From Streptomyces sp. NBC_00237 (GTDB taxonomy: Bacteria > Actinomycetota > Actinomycetes > Streptomycetales > Streptomycetaceae), in the NCBI RefSeq assembly GCF_026342435.1, contig NZ_JAPEMT010000002.1:2728001-2792000 (forward strand): DNA of 64,000 nucleotides, written 5' to 3'. Positions 7,177 through 17,411 of this stretch are shown one piece after another; within the stretch, counting starts at the first letter, position 1; each line of letters opens with the position of its first letter. The notes under the pieces were generated by a model that made no database searches, was not told where the DNA came from, and saw only the letters and a list, made by a program, of their open reading frames with translations. The position numbers and the translations under genes were made by a program.

Positions 7177-8412
7177 ATGACCCCCAGCTCCGGTGCGCAC
7201 ACGCCCGGCTCCCCGCTCCTCCCGCCCGCAGACCTGCCGGGCGTCCCGCCGCTGCCGCCGGGTCCCCCGCTGCCCCCTCCCGCCGCGTTCGCCTACGGGC
7301 GGCACACCTGGAAGGAGGTCGGGCACCTGCTGCTCGACCTGCCCGTGGCGCTGCTGGGGTTCGTCTACGCGGTTCTCGTCGTCACCCTGGGCTTCGGGCT
7401 GTCCGTGACGGTGGTCGGGCTGCCGTTGCTCGCGGCGGGACTGATGGGGGCGCGACAGATCGGCCGCGTGGAGCGGGCCCGTGCGCGGGCGCTGCTCGGG
7501 GTGCGGGTGGAGGAGCCGAGTCCGTTGCGGGCGGGGCGGGCGCAGGACGGTTTCTTCCCGTGGCTGTGGTCGACGCTGAAGGACCCGGTGGCCTGGCGGG
7601 CCGTCCTGTACTCGGTGGTGCGGCTGCCGTGGGGCGTGCTGACGTTCGCGTTGACGCTGGTGAGTCTGCTCGTGCTGTGGCCGGTGCTGGGGTACGTGGC
7701 GCGGGGCATGGCCAATGCGGACCGGGCGATGGTGCGGGGCCTGCTGTTCCCGTCCGACGAGCTGGAGCGCCGTATCGCCGAACTGGAGTCCGACCGGGGC
7801 GTGGTCGTGGACACCGCCGCCGCCGATCTGCGCCGTATCGAGAGGGACCTGCACGACGGGGCGCAGGCCCGGCTGGTCGCCCTCGCGATGGGGCTCGGTC
7901 TGGCGAAGGAGAAGCTGCTGGAGGACCCGGAGGCGGCGGCGCTGATGGTCGGCGAGGCGCACGGCGAGGTGAAGCTGGCCCTGCAGGAGCTGCGGGACCT
8001 GGCGCGCGGCATCCACCCGGCGGTGCTGACCGACCGGGGCCTGGACGCCGCCCTCTCCGCGATCGCCTCGCGCTGCACGGTGCCGGTGAAGGTCAACGCC
8101 GAACTGTCCGAGCGGCCCGCCGAGGCGATCGAGGGCATCGCGTACTTCACCGTCTCGGAGCTCCTCCAGAACGTCAGCAAGCACAGCAGGGCACGTACGG
8201 CGGAGGTCGAGGTGTGGCGGTCGGGGGCCCGGCTGCTGATTCAGGTACGGGACGACGGGCGCGGCGGCGCGCGGCTGGACGGCGGCACCGGGATGTCGGG
8301 GCTCGCGGAGCGGCTGGGCGCGGTGGACGGGCTGTTCACGGTGGACTCGCCGCCCGGTGTGGGCACGACGGTGACGGCGGAGCTGCCGTGGCGGGCCAGG
8401 TCGGCCAGGTAG
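7177..8412 (+). CDS. Two-component sensor histidine kinase, NarL/LiaS class (first of a tandem pair)
   Basis: Membrane sensor kinase, 411 aa. After a Pro-rich N-terminus (1-45), two long hydrophobic hairpins (about 55-100 and 140-180) resemble the small streptomycete sensor domain found ahead of HisKA_3 kinases. The dimerisation/phosphoacceptor motif is RRIERDLHDGAQARLVALAM, with the His near residue 226. The ATPase domain shows the N-box YFTVSELLQNVSKH and the G-boxes VRDDGRGGA and GTGMSGLAERLGAVDG. No ligand domain outside the membrane is evident, so it may sense the membrane itself. Its catalytic half is nearly identical to that of the next gene. Confidence 0.92.
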   Translation: MTPSSGAHTPGSPLLPPADLPGVPPLPPGPPLPPPAAFAYGRHTWKEVGHLLLDLPVALLGFVYAVLVVTLGFGLSVTVVGLPLLAAGLMGARQIGRVERARARALLGVRVEEPSPLRAGRAQDGFFPWLWSTLKDPVAWRAVLYSVVRLPWGVLTFALTLVSLLVLWPVLGYVARGMANADRAMVRGLLFPSDELERRIAELESDRGVVVDTAAADLRRIERDLHDGAQARLVALAMGLGLAKEKLLEDPEAAALMVGEAHGEVKLALQELRDLARGIHPAVLTDRGLDAALSAIASRCTVPVKVNAELSERPAEAIEGIAYFTVSELLQNVSKHSRARTAEVEVWRSGARLLIQVRDDGRGGARLDGGTGMSGLAERLGAVDGLFTVDSPPGVGTTVTAELPWRARSAR

Positions 8413-8520
8413 GTCCGGGCCCGGCCGGGCTCACGGTAGGGAAAACCCCCGTAAGAGACGGTGACTGACCGCATGGCCCCCGGCCCCGCGCACCAGCAGT
8501 CTTGAAGCAAGCAGACCAGC

Positions 8521-8570
8521 AGGCCGACCAGCAGTGCGGACCGGCAGGCCGACCAGCAGTGCGGACCGGC
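8521..8570 (+). repeat. Perfect 25-bp tandem duplication ahead of the second kinase
   Basis: Two adjacent 25-base copies (8521-8545 and 8546-8570), each starting aggccgaccagcagtgcgga, sit in a longer gaccagcag-rich tract (about 8510-8625) between the two kinase genes. The tract is open in the frame of the second kinase, but I treat it as non-coding because ATG 8643 is the better start. Confidence 0.85.
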
Positions 8571-8642
8571 AAGCAGACCGGCCGGACCAGCAGCAGACCG
8601 GTAGCAGACCAGCAGAGCAGTCATCAGGAAACGGACGGGAAC

Positions 8643-9968
8643 ATGGCCACGGACTACGCACCTCTCACCCGGGAACACCGGCCCCGGGGGCACCGCGTCC
8701 CGGCGGTGCTGCGCGCGCCGTTCGAGGCCCGCGCCTGGCTGGAGTTCGGCTACGTACTGCTCGGCCTGCCGATCGCCATCGTCACCTTCGTCGTCGCGGT
8801 CACCACGGTCTCGCTCGGGGCCGGTCTGCTGGTGACCTTCGTCGGCATCCCGGTGCTGGCGGCGGGCTTCCTCCTGCTGCGGGCCTTCGGTGCGCTGGAG
8901 CGGGGCCGGGCGCGGGTGATGCTCGGTCTCGACGTGGCCTCCCCGCGTCCGGAGCGCGGCGCGAAGCCGGGTGCGATGAGCTGGATCGGGGCGGTCCTCA
9001 AGAGCGGGGTGTCCTGGCGGCACCTGGTGTACAGCATCGTGCACCTGCCGTGGGCGGTCTTCTCGTTCAGCGTCGCGGTGGTCTTCTGGACCTTCGGACT
9101 GATGGCCTCCGCCTACCCCCTGTACTGGTGGACGATCTCCGGCCGGGACGGGCAGCGCGGCATCCAGTTGTACGCCGACATGGGCCACCAGATCTTCCTC
9201 AGCAACCCCGCCGAGATCGCCCTGACCTGCGCCGTGGGTCTGGTCGTGCTGATGGCCTGCCCGTGGATCACCCGGGCTCTGGTGTCCGTGGACCGTCTCG
9301 CGGTGGCCTCGCTGCTGGGTGCGTCCGCCCTCGACCACCGGGTCACCGAGCTGGAGTCGGACCGGGGCGTGGTCGTCGACACCGCCGCCGCCGACCTGCG
9401 CCGCATCGAGCGCGACCTGCACGACGGGGCGCAGGCCCGCCTGGTCGCCCTCGCCATGGACCTGGGGCTCGCGAAGGAGAAGCTGGCGCAGGACCCCGAG
9501 GCCGCCGCGAAGATGGTGGACGAGGCGCACGGCGAGGTGAAGGTGGCGTTGCAGGAGCTGCGTGACCTGGCCCGGGGCATCCACCCGGCGGTCCTCACCG
9601 ACCGGGGTCTGGACGCGGCGCTGTCGGCTGTGGCGTCCCGGTGCACGGTTCCGGTGCAGGTCGAGGTGGACCTCCCGGCCCGTCCGGCCGCGGCGATCGA
9701 GGGCATCGCGTACTTCACCGTCTCGGAGCTCCTCCAGAACGTCAGCAAGCACGCGCAGGCCACTCGCGCCTCGGTCGACGTGTGGGAGACGGGCGGCCGC
9801 CTGATGCTCCAGGTCGGGGACGACGGGCGGGGCGGCGCGGACACCACGCGCGGCTCGGGCCTGGCGGGTCTCGGCGAGCGGCTGGACGCGGTGGACGGGG
9901 TCCTGGTGGTGGACTCCCCCGTGGGCGGCCCGACCACGATCACCGCGGAACTGCCCTGGCGGGGCTGA
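8643..9968 (+). CDS. Two-component sensor histidine kinase, NarL/LiaS class (second of a tandem pair)
   Basis: Membrane sensor kinase, 441 aa from ATG 8643; an earlier in-frame ATG at 8502 would add a low-complexity Gln/Ala/Asp-rich leader. Hydrophobic segments near residues 35-75, 120-150 and 190-215 form the sensor part, with a longer middle loop than the first kinase. The phosphoacceptor box RRIERDLHDGAQARLVALAM has its His near residue 260, followed by N-box SELLQNVSKH and G-boxes GDDGRGGADTTRGSGLAGLGERLDAVDG. It belongs with the response regulator 166 bases downstream, though a strong hairpin separates them. Confidence 0.92.
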   Translation: MATDYAPLTREHRPRGHRVPAVLRAPFEARAWLEFGYVLLGLPIAIVTFVVAVTTVSLGAGLLVTFVGIPVLAAGFLLLRAFGALERGRARVMLGLDVASPRPERGAKPGAMSWIGAVLKSGVSWRHLVYSIVHLPWAVFSFSVAVVFWTFGLMASAYPLYWWTISGRDGQRGIQLYADMGHQIFLSNPAEIALTCAVGLVVLMACPWITRALVSVDRLAVASLLGASALDHRVTELESDRGVVVDTAAADLRRIERDLHDGAQARLVALAMDLGLAKEKLAQDPEAAAKMVDEAHGEVKVALQELRDLARGIHPAVLTDRGLDAALSAVASRCTVPVQVEVDLPARPAAAIEGIAYFTVSELLQNVSKHAQATRASVDVWETGGRLMLQVGDDGRGGADTTRGSGLAGLGERLDAVDGVLVVDSPVGGPTTITAELPWRG

Positions 9969-9982
9969 CGTCGTACCGCACG

Positions 9983-10024
9983 CAGAGCTGTGCCCTCCGG
10001 AAGCTCCGGGGGGGCACAGCTCTG
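9983..10024 (+). terminator. Perfect 13-bp stem hairpin between kinase and response regulator
   Basis: cagagctgtgccc (9983-9995) pairs perfectly with gggcacagctctg (10012-10024), and the loop itself holds a ccgg-rich inner hairpin. No U-tract follows. It could be a terminator or attenuator limiting regulator expression relative to the kinase, or an mRNA processing site. Confidence 0.7.
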
Positions 10025-10133
10025 TGTACGGGAGCCGCACATACGGGCGTGGTCGGGTCCGGATGCTGGGATGCTGGGTCCCGAGACGGACCGCGACGGC
10101 GGTCCGCACCGGTTACTGGGGGCAGGAAGAGAC

Positions 10134-10811
10134 GTGGTCGTGGAAGACAGGGTGCGTGTGGTCATCGCCGAGGACTCGGTGCTGCTCCGGGAGGGTCTGA
10201 CCCGGTTGCTGACCGACCTCGGGCACGACGTGGTCGCGGGTGTCGGGGACGGGGACGCGCTGGTCAAGACGGTCGCGGACCTCGCCGCGCGAGGGGAGTT
10301 GCCGGACGTGGTGGTGGCGGACGTACGGATGCCGCCGACGCACACCGACGAGGGCGTGCGGGCCGCGGTGCGGCTGCGCAAGGACCACCCGGGCATCGGG
10401 GTGCTGGTGCTGTCGCAGTACGTGGAGGAGCAGTACGCCACCGAACTGCTGGCCGGGTCGAGCACCGGGGTGGGCTACCTCCTCAAGGACCGGGTGGCGG
10501 AGGTGCGGGAGTTCGTCGACGCCGTCGTACGGGTGGCCAGGGGCGGCACCGCCCTGGACCCCGAGGTGGTGGCCCAGTTGCTCGGCCGCAGCCGCAAGCA
10601 GGACGTGCTCGCCGGGCTGACCCCGCGCGAGCGGGAGGTCCTGGGCCTGATGGCCGAGGGCCGGACCAACTCGGCGGTCGCGAAGCAGCTGGTGGTGAGC
10701 GACGGAGCGGTGGAGAAGCACGTGAGCAACATCTTCCTGAAGCTGGGCCTCTCGCCCAGCGTCGGGGACCACCGCCGGGTGCTGGCGGTGCTCACGTATC
10801 TCAACTCCTGA
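10134..10811 (+). CDS. Two-component response regulator, NarL/LuxR family
   Basis: Cytoplasmic DNA-binding regulator, about 225 aa. I choose GTG 10134 because AGGA ends 6 bases before it; GTG 10140 is nearly as good, and the frame is open back to 9990. The receiver domain (1-125) shows the acidic pair AEDS, phosphoacceptor Asp near residue 63 in VADVRMPP, and the switch lysine in YLLKDRV. The C-terminal LuxR-type helix-turn-helix reads LTPREREVLGLMAEGRTNSA and DGAVEKHVSNIFLKLGL. It is the likely partner of both adjacent kinases, as only one regulator is present. Confidence 0.92.
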   Translation: MVVEDRVRVVIAEDSVLLREGLTRLLTDLGHDVVAGVGDGDALVKTVADLAARGELPDVVVADVRMPPTHTDEGVRAAVRLRKDHPGIGVLVLSQYVEEQYATELLAGSSTGVGYLLKDRVAEVREFVDAVVRVARGGTALDPEVVAQLLGRSRKQDVLAGLTPREREVLGLMAEGRTNSAVAKQLVVSDGAVEKHVSNIFLKLGLSPSVGDHRRVLAVLTYLNS

Positions 10812-11114
10812 CCGCGCCGGTCGCCCGCTCCCCTGATCCCTGACGGGGCGTCAGCCAATGGGTCCAACGGGCCTTCGCCCGACGGGACTTTGGGACCAGA
10901 ACCAAAGAATGAGCTGGGGCGTCCTCCCCTCCGGGGGTACTCGGAGGGGAGGAGGGGGGCGTGATCATGCGATATCAGGGCACTTCGGTGTCTCAAAAGC
11001 ACGTCCAACCTGCGAAGAACCCCCGGAGGCCGCCCCGTACGGACGTAGGGTGGCCACGGGCGGCCGGTCGGCCGGTCGCCCCCGAACAGCCGCCTCTGAG
11101 GGAGGTCCAGTTCA
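10812..11114. other. Intergenic region between the response regulator and korA
   Basis: 303 bases without a credible gene. It contains the hairpin listed at 10923-10952, a possible -10 box TAGGGT at 11046-11051 for korA (no clear -35), and the korA ribosome site GGGAGG at about 11098-11103. Nothing else recognisable. Confidence 0.6.
10923..10952 (+). terminator. Hairpin terminator after the response regulator
   Basis: cctcccctccg (10923-10933) pairs perfectly with cggaggggagg (10942-10952) around an 8-base loop, 111 bases after the regulator stop. Confidence 0.7.
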
Positions 11115-13113
<1,999 letters not shown>

Positions 13114-13121
<8 letters not shown>

Positions 13122-14193
13122 CACGGTCACGACGAGCGACCACCCCCACCCCCTGCTCTCCCTGGTCCCCCGCGCCGAAGCACAGCAGACCATGAAGGAC
13201 TTCAAGTCCGACCAGGAAGTACGCTGGTGCCCCGGCTGCGGCGACTACGCCGTCCTCGCCGCCGTCCAGGGCTTCATGCCCGAACTCGGCCTGGCGAAAG
13301 AGAACATCGTCTTCGTCTCCGGCATCGGCTGCTCCTCCCGCTTCCCCTACTACATGAACACCTACGGGATGCACTCCATCCACGGCCGCGCCCCCGCCAT
13401 CGCCACCGGACTCGCCTCCTCCCGACGCGACCTGAGCGTCTGGGTCGTCACCGGCGACGGCGACGCCCTGTCCATCGGCGGCAACCACCTCATCCACGCG
13501 CTGCGCCGCAACGTGAACCTGAAGATCCTGCTGTTCAACAACCGGATCTACGGACTCACCAAGGGCCAGTACAGTCCCACCTCCGAGGTCGGGAAGATCA
13601 CCAAGTCGACCCCCATGGGCTCCCTCGACGCCCCCTTCAACCCGGTGTCCCTGGCCATCGGCGCGGAAGCCTCCTTCGTCGCCCGCACCGTCGACTCCGA
13701 CCGCAAACACCTCACCGAGGTCCTGCGCCAGGCCGCCGACCACCCCGGCACCGCCCTCGTCGAGATCTACCAGAACTGCAACATCTTCAACGACGGCGCC
13801 TTCGAAGTCCTCAAGGACAAACAACAGGCAGAAGAAGCCGTCATCCGCCTCGTGCACGGCCAACCGATCCGCTTCGGCGCGGACGGCGCCAAGGGCGTCG
13901 TGCGGGACACCCAGACCGGCGACCTGAAGGTAATCGCGGTGACAGAGGAGAACCAGTCGCAGATCCTCGTCCACGACGCCCACACCACCTCCCCGACCAC
14001 CGCCTTCGCCCTCTCCCGCCTGGCCGACCCCGACACCCTCCACCACACCCCCATCGGCGTGTTCCGCTCCGTGGAACGCCCGGTCTACGACACCCTCATG
14101 GCCGACCAGCTCGACACCGCCATCGAACGCGACGGCAAGGGCGACCTGGCAGCACTCCTCGCGGGCAAGGACACCTGGACCGTCATCGGCTGA
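13114..14193 (+). CDS. korB: 2-oxoacid:ferredoxin oxidoreductase, beta subunit (KorB)
   Basis: Thiamine-diphosphate-binding subunit, 359 aa, translated in overlap with korA. Family features visible are WCPGCGDYAVLAAVQ near residue 36 (CPGCG supplies cluster-binding cysteines), the second cysteine region GIGCSSRFPYYMNTYGMH, and the TPP/Mg motif VTGDGDALSIGGNHLIHALR followed by NNRIYGLTKGQYSPTS. With KorA it feeds electrons to ferredoxin. Being transcribed away from, but adjacent to, the nuo2 cluster and its kinases suggests a possible electron-transfer link (inference). Confidence 0.95.
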
Positions 14194-14206
14194 ATCCTCC
14201 GCTGGG

Positions 14207-14242
14207 AAGGGCGTCCGGTTCCTTTGCGACCGGGCGCCCTTT
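14207..14242 (+). terminator. Terminator after korAB
   Basis: aagggcgtccggt (14207-14219) pairs with accgggcgccctt (14229-14241) with a single wobble pair, followed by tttcg. It lies 14 bases after the korB stop. Confidence 0.8.
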
Positions 14243-14359
14243 CGTGCTTCCGGGCGCCCTCGGCCGGTCATGACCGTATCGCGGAACGGACATGACATGC
14301 GGGGTCGGGCAGGCTTACCTTCGGAATTCAGGGTGCGTTCGGGGTGGGAGGCCAGGCCG

Positions 14360-15340
14360 GTGGAGAAGGAAGAGAACGAACAGCGGACGGGATTGCTGTA
14401 CGGCATCGGGGCGTACGGGCTGTGGGGTGTGGTCCCGCTCTTCTGGCCGCTGCTGAAACCGGCCGGGGCGATCGAGATCCTGGCCCACCGGATGGTGTGG
14501 TCACTGGGCGTGGTCGCCGTCGCGCTGCTGTTCGTGCGGCGGTGGGCGTGGGTGCGGGAGTTGCTGCGGCAGCCGAAGAAGCTGGGGCTGATAGCCGGAG
14601 CGGCAGCCGTCATCACCGTCAACTGGGGTCTGTACATCTGGTCGGTCAACTCCGGTCACGTGGTGGAGGCTTCGCTCGGCTACTTCATCAACCCGCTGGT
14701 CACCATCGCGATGGGCGTCCTGCTGCTCGGCGAGCGGATGCGGCCCCTCCAGTGGACGGCGGTCGGGATCGGCGCGGCGGCGGTGCTGGTGCTGGCGATC
14801 GGGTACGGGGAGCCGCCGTGGATCTCGCTGGCGCTGGCGTTCTCGTTCGCCACGTACGGGCTGGTGAAGAAGAAGGTCAACCTGGGCGGGCTGGAGTCGC
14901 TCGCGGCGGAGACGGCGGTGCTGTTCCTGCCCGCGCTCGGGTATCTGGTGTGGCTGGGGTCGTCGGGTGCGTCGGCCTTCGGCGAGTACGGGGCGGGGCA
15001 TGCGTCGCTGCTGGCGGCGACGGGGCTGGTGACGGCGGTGCCGCTGGTGCTCTTCGGGGCGGCGGCGGTGAAGGTGCCGTTGTCGACGCTGGGGCTGTTG
15101 CAGTATCTGGCGCCGGTGTTCCAGTTCGTACTGGGGATCGTGTACTTCCGGGAGGCGATGCCCGTGGAGAGGTGGGCGGGGTTCGGGTTGGTGTGGTTGG
15201 CGTTGACGTTGTTGACGTGGGATGCGGTGCGGACTGCTCGGGCCGCGAGGGCTGCGCGGGTGAGGGTGGCTCCGGTTCCTGGCGCGGCTGCGGCTCCGGA
15301 AGCGGTGCTGGTCGCGGAGGGGGTGAAGCCGGGGCGGTAG
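14360..15340 (+). CDS. rarD: RarD/EamA-family transporter
   Basis: Inner-membrane permease of the drug/metabolite (EamA) superfamily, RarD subgroup, about 326 aa with roughly ten hydrophobic helices. The RarD-type beginning GLLYGIGAYGLWGVVPLFWP and the internal segment IWSVNSGHVVEASLGYFINP are characteristic. GTG 14360 is chosen because GGGAGG stands 8 bases upstream; an in-frame ATG at 14270 would add about 30 residues overlapping the intergenic region. The C-terminal 30 residues are Ala/Val-rich and soluble. The name comes from a chloramphenicol-related phenotype in other bacteria; the substrate is unknown. Confidence 0.88.
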   Translation: MEKEENEQRTGLLYGIGAYGLWGVVPLFWPLLKPAGAIEILAHRMVWSLGVVAVALLFVRRWAWVRELLRQPKKLGLIAGAAAVITVNWGLYIWSVNSGHVVEASLGYFINPLVTIAMGVLLLGERMRPLQWTAVGIGAAAVLVLAIGYGEPPWISLALAFSFATYGLVKKKVNLGGLESLAAETAVLFLPALGYLVWLGSSGASAFGEYGAGHASLLAATGLVTAVPLVLFGAAAVKVPLSTLGLLQYLAPVFQFVLGIVYFREAMPVERWAGFGLVWLALTLLTWDAVRTARAARAARVRVAPVPGAAAAPEAVLVAEGVKPGR

Positions 15341-15462
15341 TGAGGGCTTGCCCCTCGGCGGGATGGGGGCTGGGGTTCAGACCGCTGCGCGGGGCGTGGG
15401 CCCAGGCAGTGGCACCGGCCCCGGTGCGGCCGTCGCCTCCCCCACCCCCACGGGAAATGCGC

Positions 15463-15492
15463 ACGACAGACCAAGACCGTCCGCGTTAGCCT
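15463..15492 (+). promoter_or_regulatory. Candidate promoter producing a leaderless ABC-F leader transcript
   Basis: ACGACA (15463-15468) and TAGCCT (15487-15492) are 18 bases apart. A start 7-8 bases downstream would fall on the ATG of the short leader ORF at 15500, so the mRNA would begin with the leader start codon. Confidence 0.5.
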
Positions 15493-15499
15493 CGGCAGC

Positions 15500-15526
15500 A
15501 TGGCTAGGCACTACTACTTTCTGTGA
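15500..15526 (+). CDS. Putative 8-residue leader peptide (MARHYYFL) upstream of the ABC-F gene
   Basis: ATG followed by seven sense codons and TGA, 117 bases before the ABC-F start and at the predicted 5' end of the transcript. It is far too short for a conventional gene, but short upstream ORFs control many ABC-F antibiotic-protection genes through ribosome stalling. The Tyr-Tyr-Phe-Leu end is the kind of sequence on which a stalled ribosome could act. The region after it folds into mutually competing hairpins (15534-15642). The function is inferred from position only. Confidence 0.55.
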   Translation: MARHYYFL

Positions 15527-15533
15527 TTCCCCC

Positions 15534-15642
15534 CGCGGACGCGGCCGGGTCGAAGGGGCATGAGCCCCTCCCCCGCCGAGACGTCCGCGTGCCCTGAAAA
15601 GGGATCGCAGACCGTAGACCTTCGTACCTCAGGGGAATCCCC
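15534..15642 (+). promoter_or_regulatory. Attenuator-like leader RNA of the ABC-F gene
   Basis: Outer stem cgcggacg (15534-15541) with cgtccgcg (15582-15589); inner stem aggggc (15554-15559) with gcccct (15564-15569); small stem ccct/aggg at about 15592-15603. The element ggggaatcccc (15632-15642) would fold over the ABC-F ribosome site, directly against the ATG at 15643. The layout fits translation or transcription attenuation controlled by the leader peptide. Confidence 0.6.
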
Positions 15643-17262
15643 ATGCGCGCCCAGCTCTCCCTCCATGCCGTCTCCAAGACCTTCGGCGACCGCACCGTCC
15701 TCGACCGCGTCACCCTCTCCCTGCGCCCCGGCGAGAAAGCCGGTGTCGTCGGCGAGAACGGTTCCGGAAAGTCGACTCTGCTCCGCCTGATCGCCGGAGT
15801 CGAGAAGCCCGACCCCGACCCCGACGGCGGGCTCACCGTCGTGTTCCCCGGCGGCGTCGGCCATCTCGCCCAGACCCTGGACCTGCCCGACCACCTCACC
15901 GTCCAGGACGCCGTCGACGCCGCCCTCGCCGAGCTGCGCGCCCTGGAAGCGGCCCTCCGGGAAGCGGAGGCGGGCCTCGGCGAGGCGACACCGGACGCGC
16001 TCGACGCGTACGGCGAACTGCTCGCCGCCTACCAGGACCGAGGTGGTTACGAGGCCGATGCCCGCGTCGATTCCGCCCTGCACAACCTCGGGCTGGCCCG
16101 GATCCCCCGCGACCGCGCCCTCGGCTCCCTCTCCGGCGGCGAACAGTCCCGGCTGGCCCTGGCCTGCGTCCTCGCCGCCGAGCCCGAGCTGCTGCTCCTC
16201 GACGAGCCGACGAACCACCTCGACCGGCACGCCACCGCCTGGCTGGAGGACCGGCTGCGCGCCCATCGGGGCACCGTCGTCGCGGTGACCCACGACCGCG
16301 CCTTCCTGGAGCGGGTGACGGACACCGTCCTGGAGGTGGACCGCGACCTGAGAACCGTCAGTCGGTACGGGGACGGCTGGGCGGGGTATCGCACGGCGAA
16401 GGCCGCCGCCCGCGCCCGCTGGGTGCAGGAACACCAGGAGTGGGTGGACGAGCTGGCCCGCACCGAGGCCCTGGTCGAGGCGTCCGGGCAGCGGCTCGCG
16501 GCCACCGGCAAGGACCCCGGTCAGGGCTTCGGCAAACACCGCCGTTCCAGTGAGGCCAAACTGTCCGGCCGGGTGCGGGCGGCCCGGCAGCGGCTGGAGA
16601 CCTTGCGGGCATCCCCCGTACCGGCGCCGCCTGTTCCGCTTTCGTTTCACGTGAAACTGGAGGTGGCCGGTGAACAGCCGTCTTCACTGGCTGAGTTGAA
16701 GGACGTCAGCGTCGGGGAACGGTTGTACGTGCCCGAGTTGAGCATCACGTCCGGCGAGCGGCTGCTGATCTCGGGCCCGAACGGTGCGGGCAAGTCCACG
16801 CTCCTGCGCGTCCTGGCCGGTGACCTCGCTCCGGACGCGGGCACCGTCGTACGCCCCGAACACCTCGGCCTGCTGCGCCAGGAGCCGGACCGGTCCGACG
16901 ACCGGCGGACCCTGCTGGCCGGGTTCGCCGCCGGACGGCCCGGCTTTCCCGAGGAGTACGAGGAGGAGCTGCTCGCCCTCGGGCTGTTCCGGCCCGCCGA
17001 CCTGGGGGTCGCTGTGTCCGCGCTGTCCGTGGGGCAGCGGCGGCGGCTGGAGCTGGCCCGGCTGGTGACGCGGCCCGCCGACCTCCTCGTACTGGACGAG
17101 CCGACGAACCACATCTCGCTCGCCCTTGTGGAGGAACTGGAGGAGGCCCTGACCGGCTACCCCGGGGCGGTGGTGGTCGTCTCGCACGACCGGCGGTTCC
17201 GGAGCGGATTCGCGGGCGGGGAGATCGAGTTGGCGGCGGGACGAGTGGTGTCCGTGGGGTGA
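15643..17262 (+). CDS. ABC-F ATPase (ribosome-protection / translation factor type)
   Basis: Soluble tandem ATPase, 539 aa, with no membrane domain. First nucleotide-binding domain: Walker A GENGSGKSTLLRLIAG near residue 40, signature LSGGEQSRLAL, Walker B LLLLDEPTNHLD. A charged linker of about 90 residues rich in Arg/Ala (about 245-335) is the P-site tRNA-interacting arm in this family. Second domain: GPNGAGKSTLLRVLAG near residue 378, LSVGQRRRLEL and LLVLDEPTNHIS. ABC-F proteins bind the ribosomal E-site and either rescue stalled ribosomes or displace antibiotics. The leader peptide and RBS-sequestering hairpin favour an inducible antibiotic-resistance role. The drug class cannot be told from sequence. 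Confidence 0.9.
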   Translation: MRAQLSLHAVSKTFGDRTVLDRVTLSLRPGEKAGVVGENGSGKSTLLRLIAGVEKPDPDPDGGLTVVFPGGVGHLAQTLDLPDHLTVQDAVDAALAELRALEAALREAEAGLGEATPDALDAYGELLAAYQDRGGYEADARVDSALHNLGLARIPRDRALGSLSGGEQSRLALACVLAAEPELLLLDEPTNHLDRHATAWLEDRLRAHRGTVVAVTHDRAFLERVTDTVLEVDRDLRTVSRYGDGWAGYRTAKAAARARWVQEHQEWVDELARTEALVEASGQRLAATGKDPGQGFGKHRRSSEAKLSGRVRAARQRLETLRASPVPAPPVPLSFHVKLEVAGEQPSSLAELKDVSVGERLYVPELSITSGERLLISGPNGAGKSTLLRVLAGDLAPDAGTVVRPEHLGLLRQEPDRSDDRRTLLAGFAAGRPGFPEEYEEELLALGLFRPADLGVAVSALSVGQRRRLELARLVTRPADLLVLDEPTNHISLALVEELEEALTGYPGAVVVVSHDRRFRSGFAGGEIELAAGRVVSVG

Positions 17263-17411
17263 GCGGAGGGTGGCGGACCCGTTGTCTCACCTTCGCACCG
17301 GTGTGCGCTTCCAGGATTAGAGGCGCCCCCCGCACGGAATGATCACCGCACGCGAGGACGGGACGAGACCGCCTCCGCCACCCGCTCTCACCGACCGACC
17401 ACGGGGGACCC

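Noticed and set aside
8502..8642. N-terminal extension of the second kinase from ATG 8502
   Set aside because: The stretch is built from tandem gaccagcag-type repeats, lacks a ribosome site at 8502 and is unlike the first kinase; ATG 8643 is preferred.
15348..15480. Short plus-strand ORF between rarD and the ABC-F leader
   Set aside because: No ribosome site, Gly/Ala/Pro-rich composition, and it overlaps the leader promoter; treated as non-coding.
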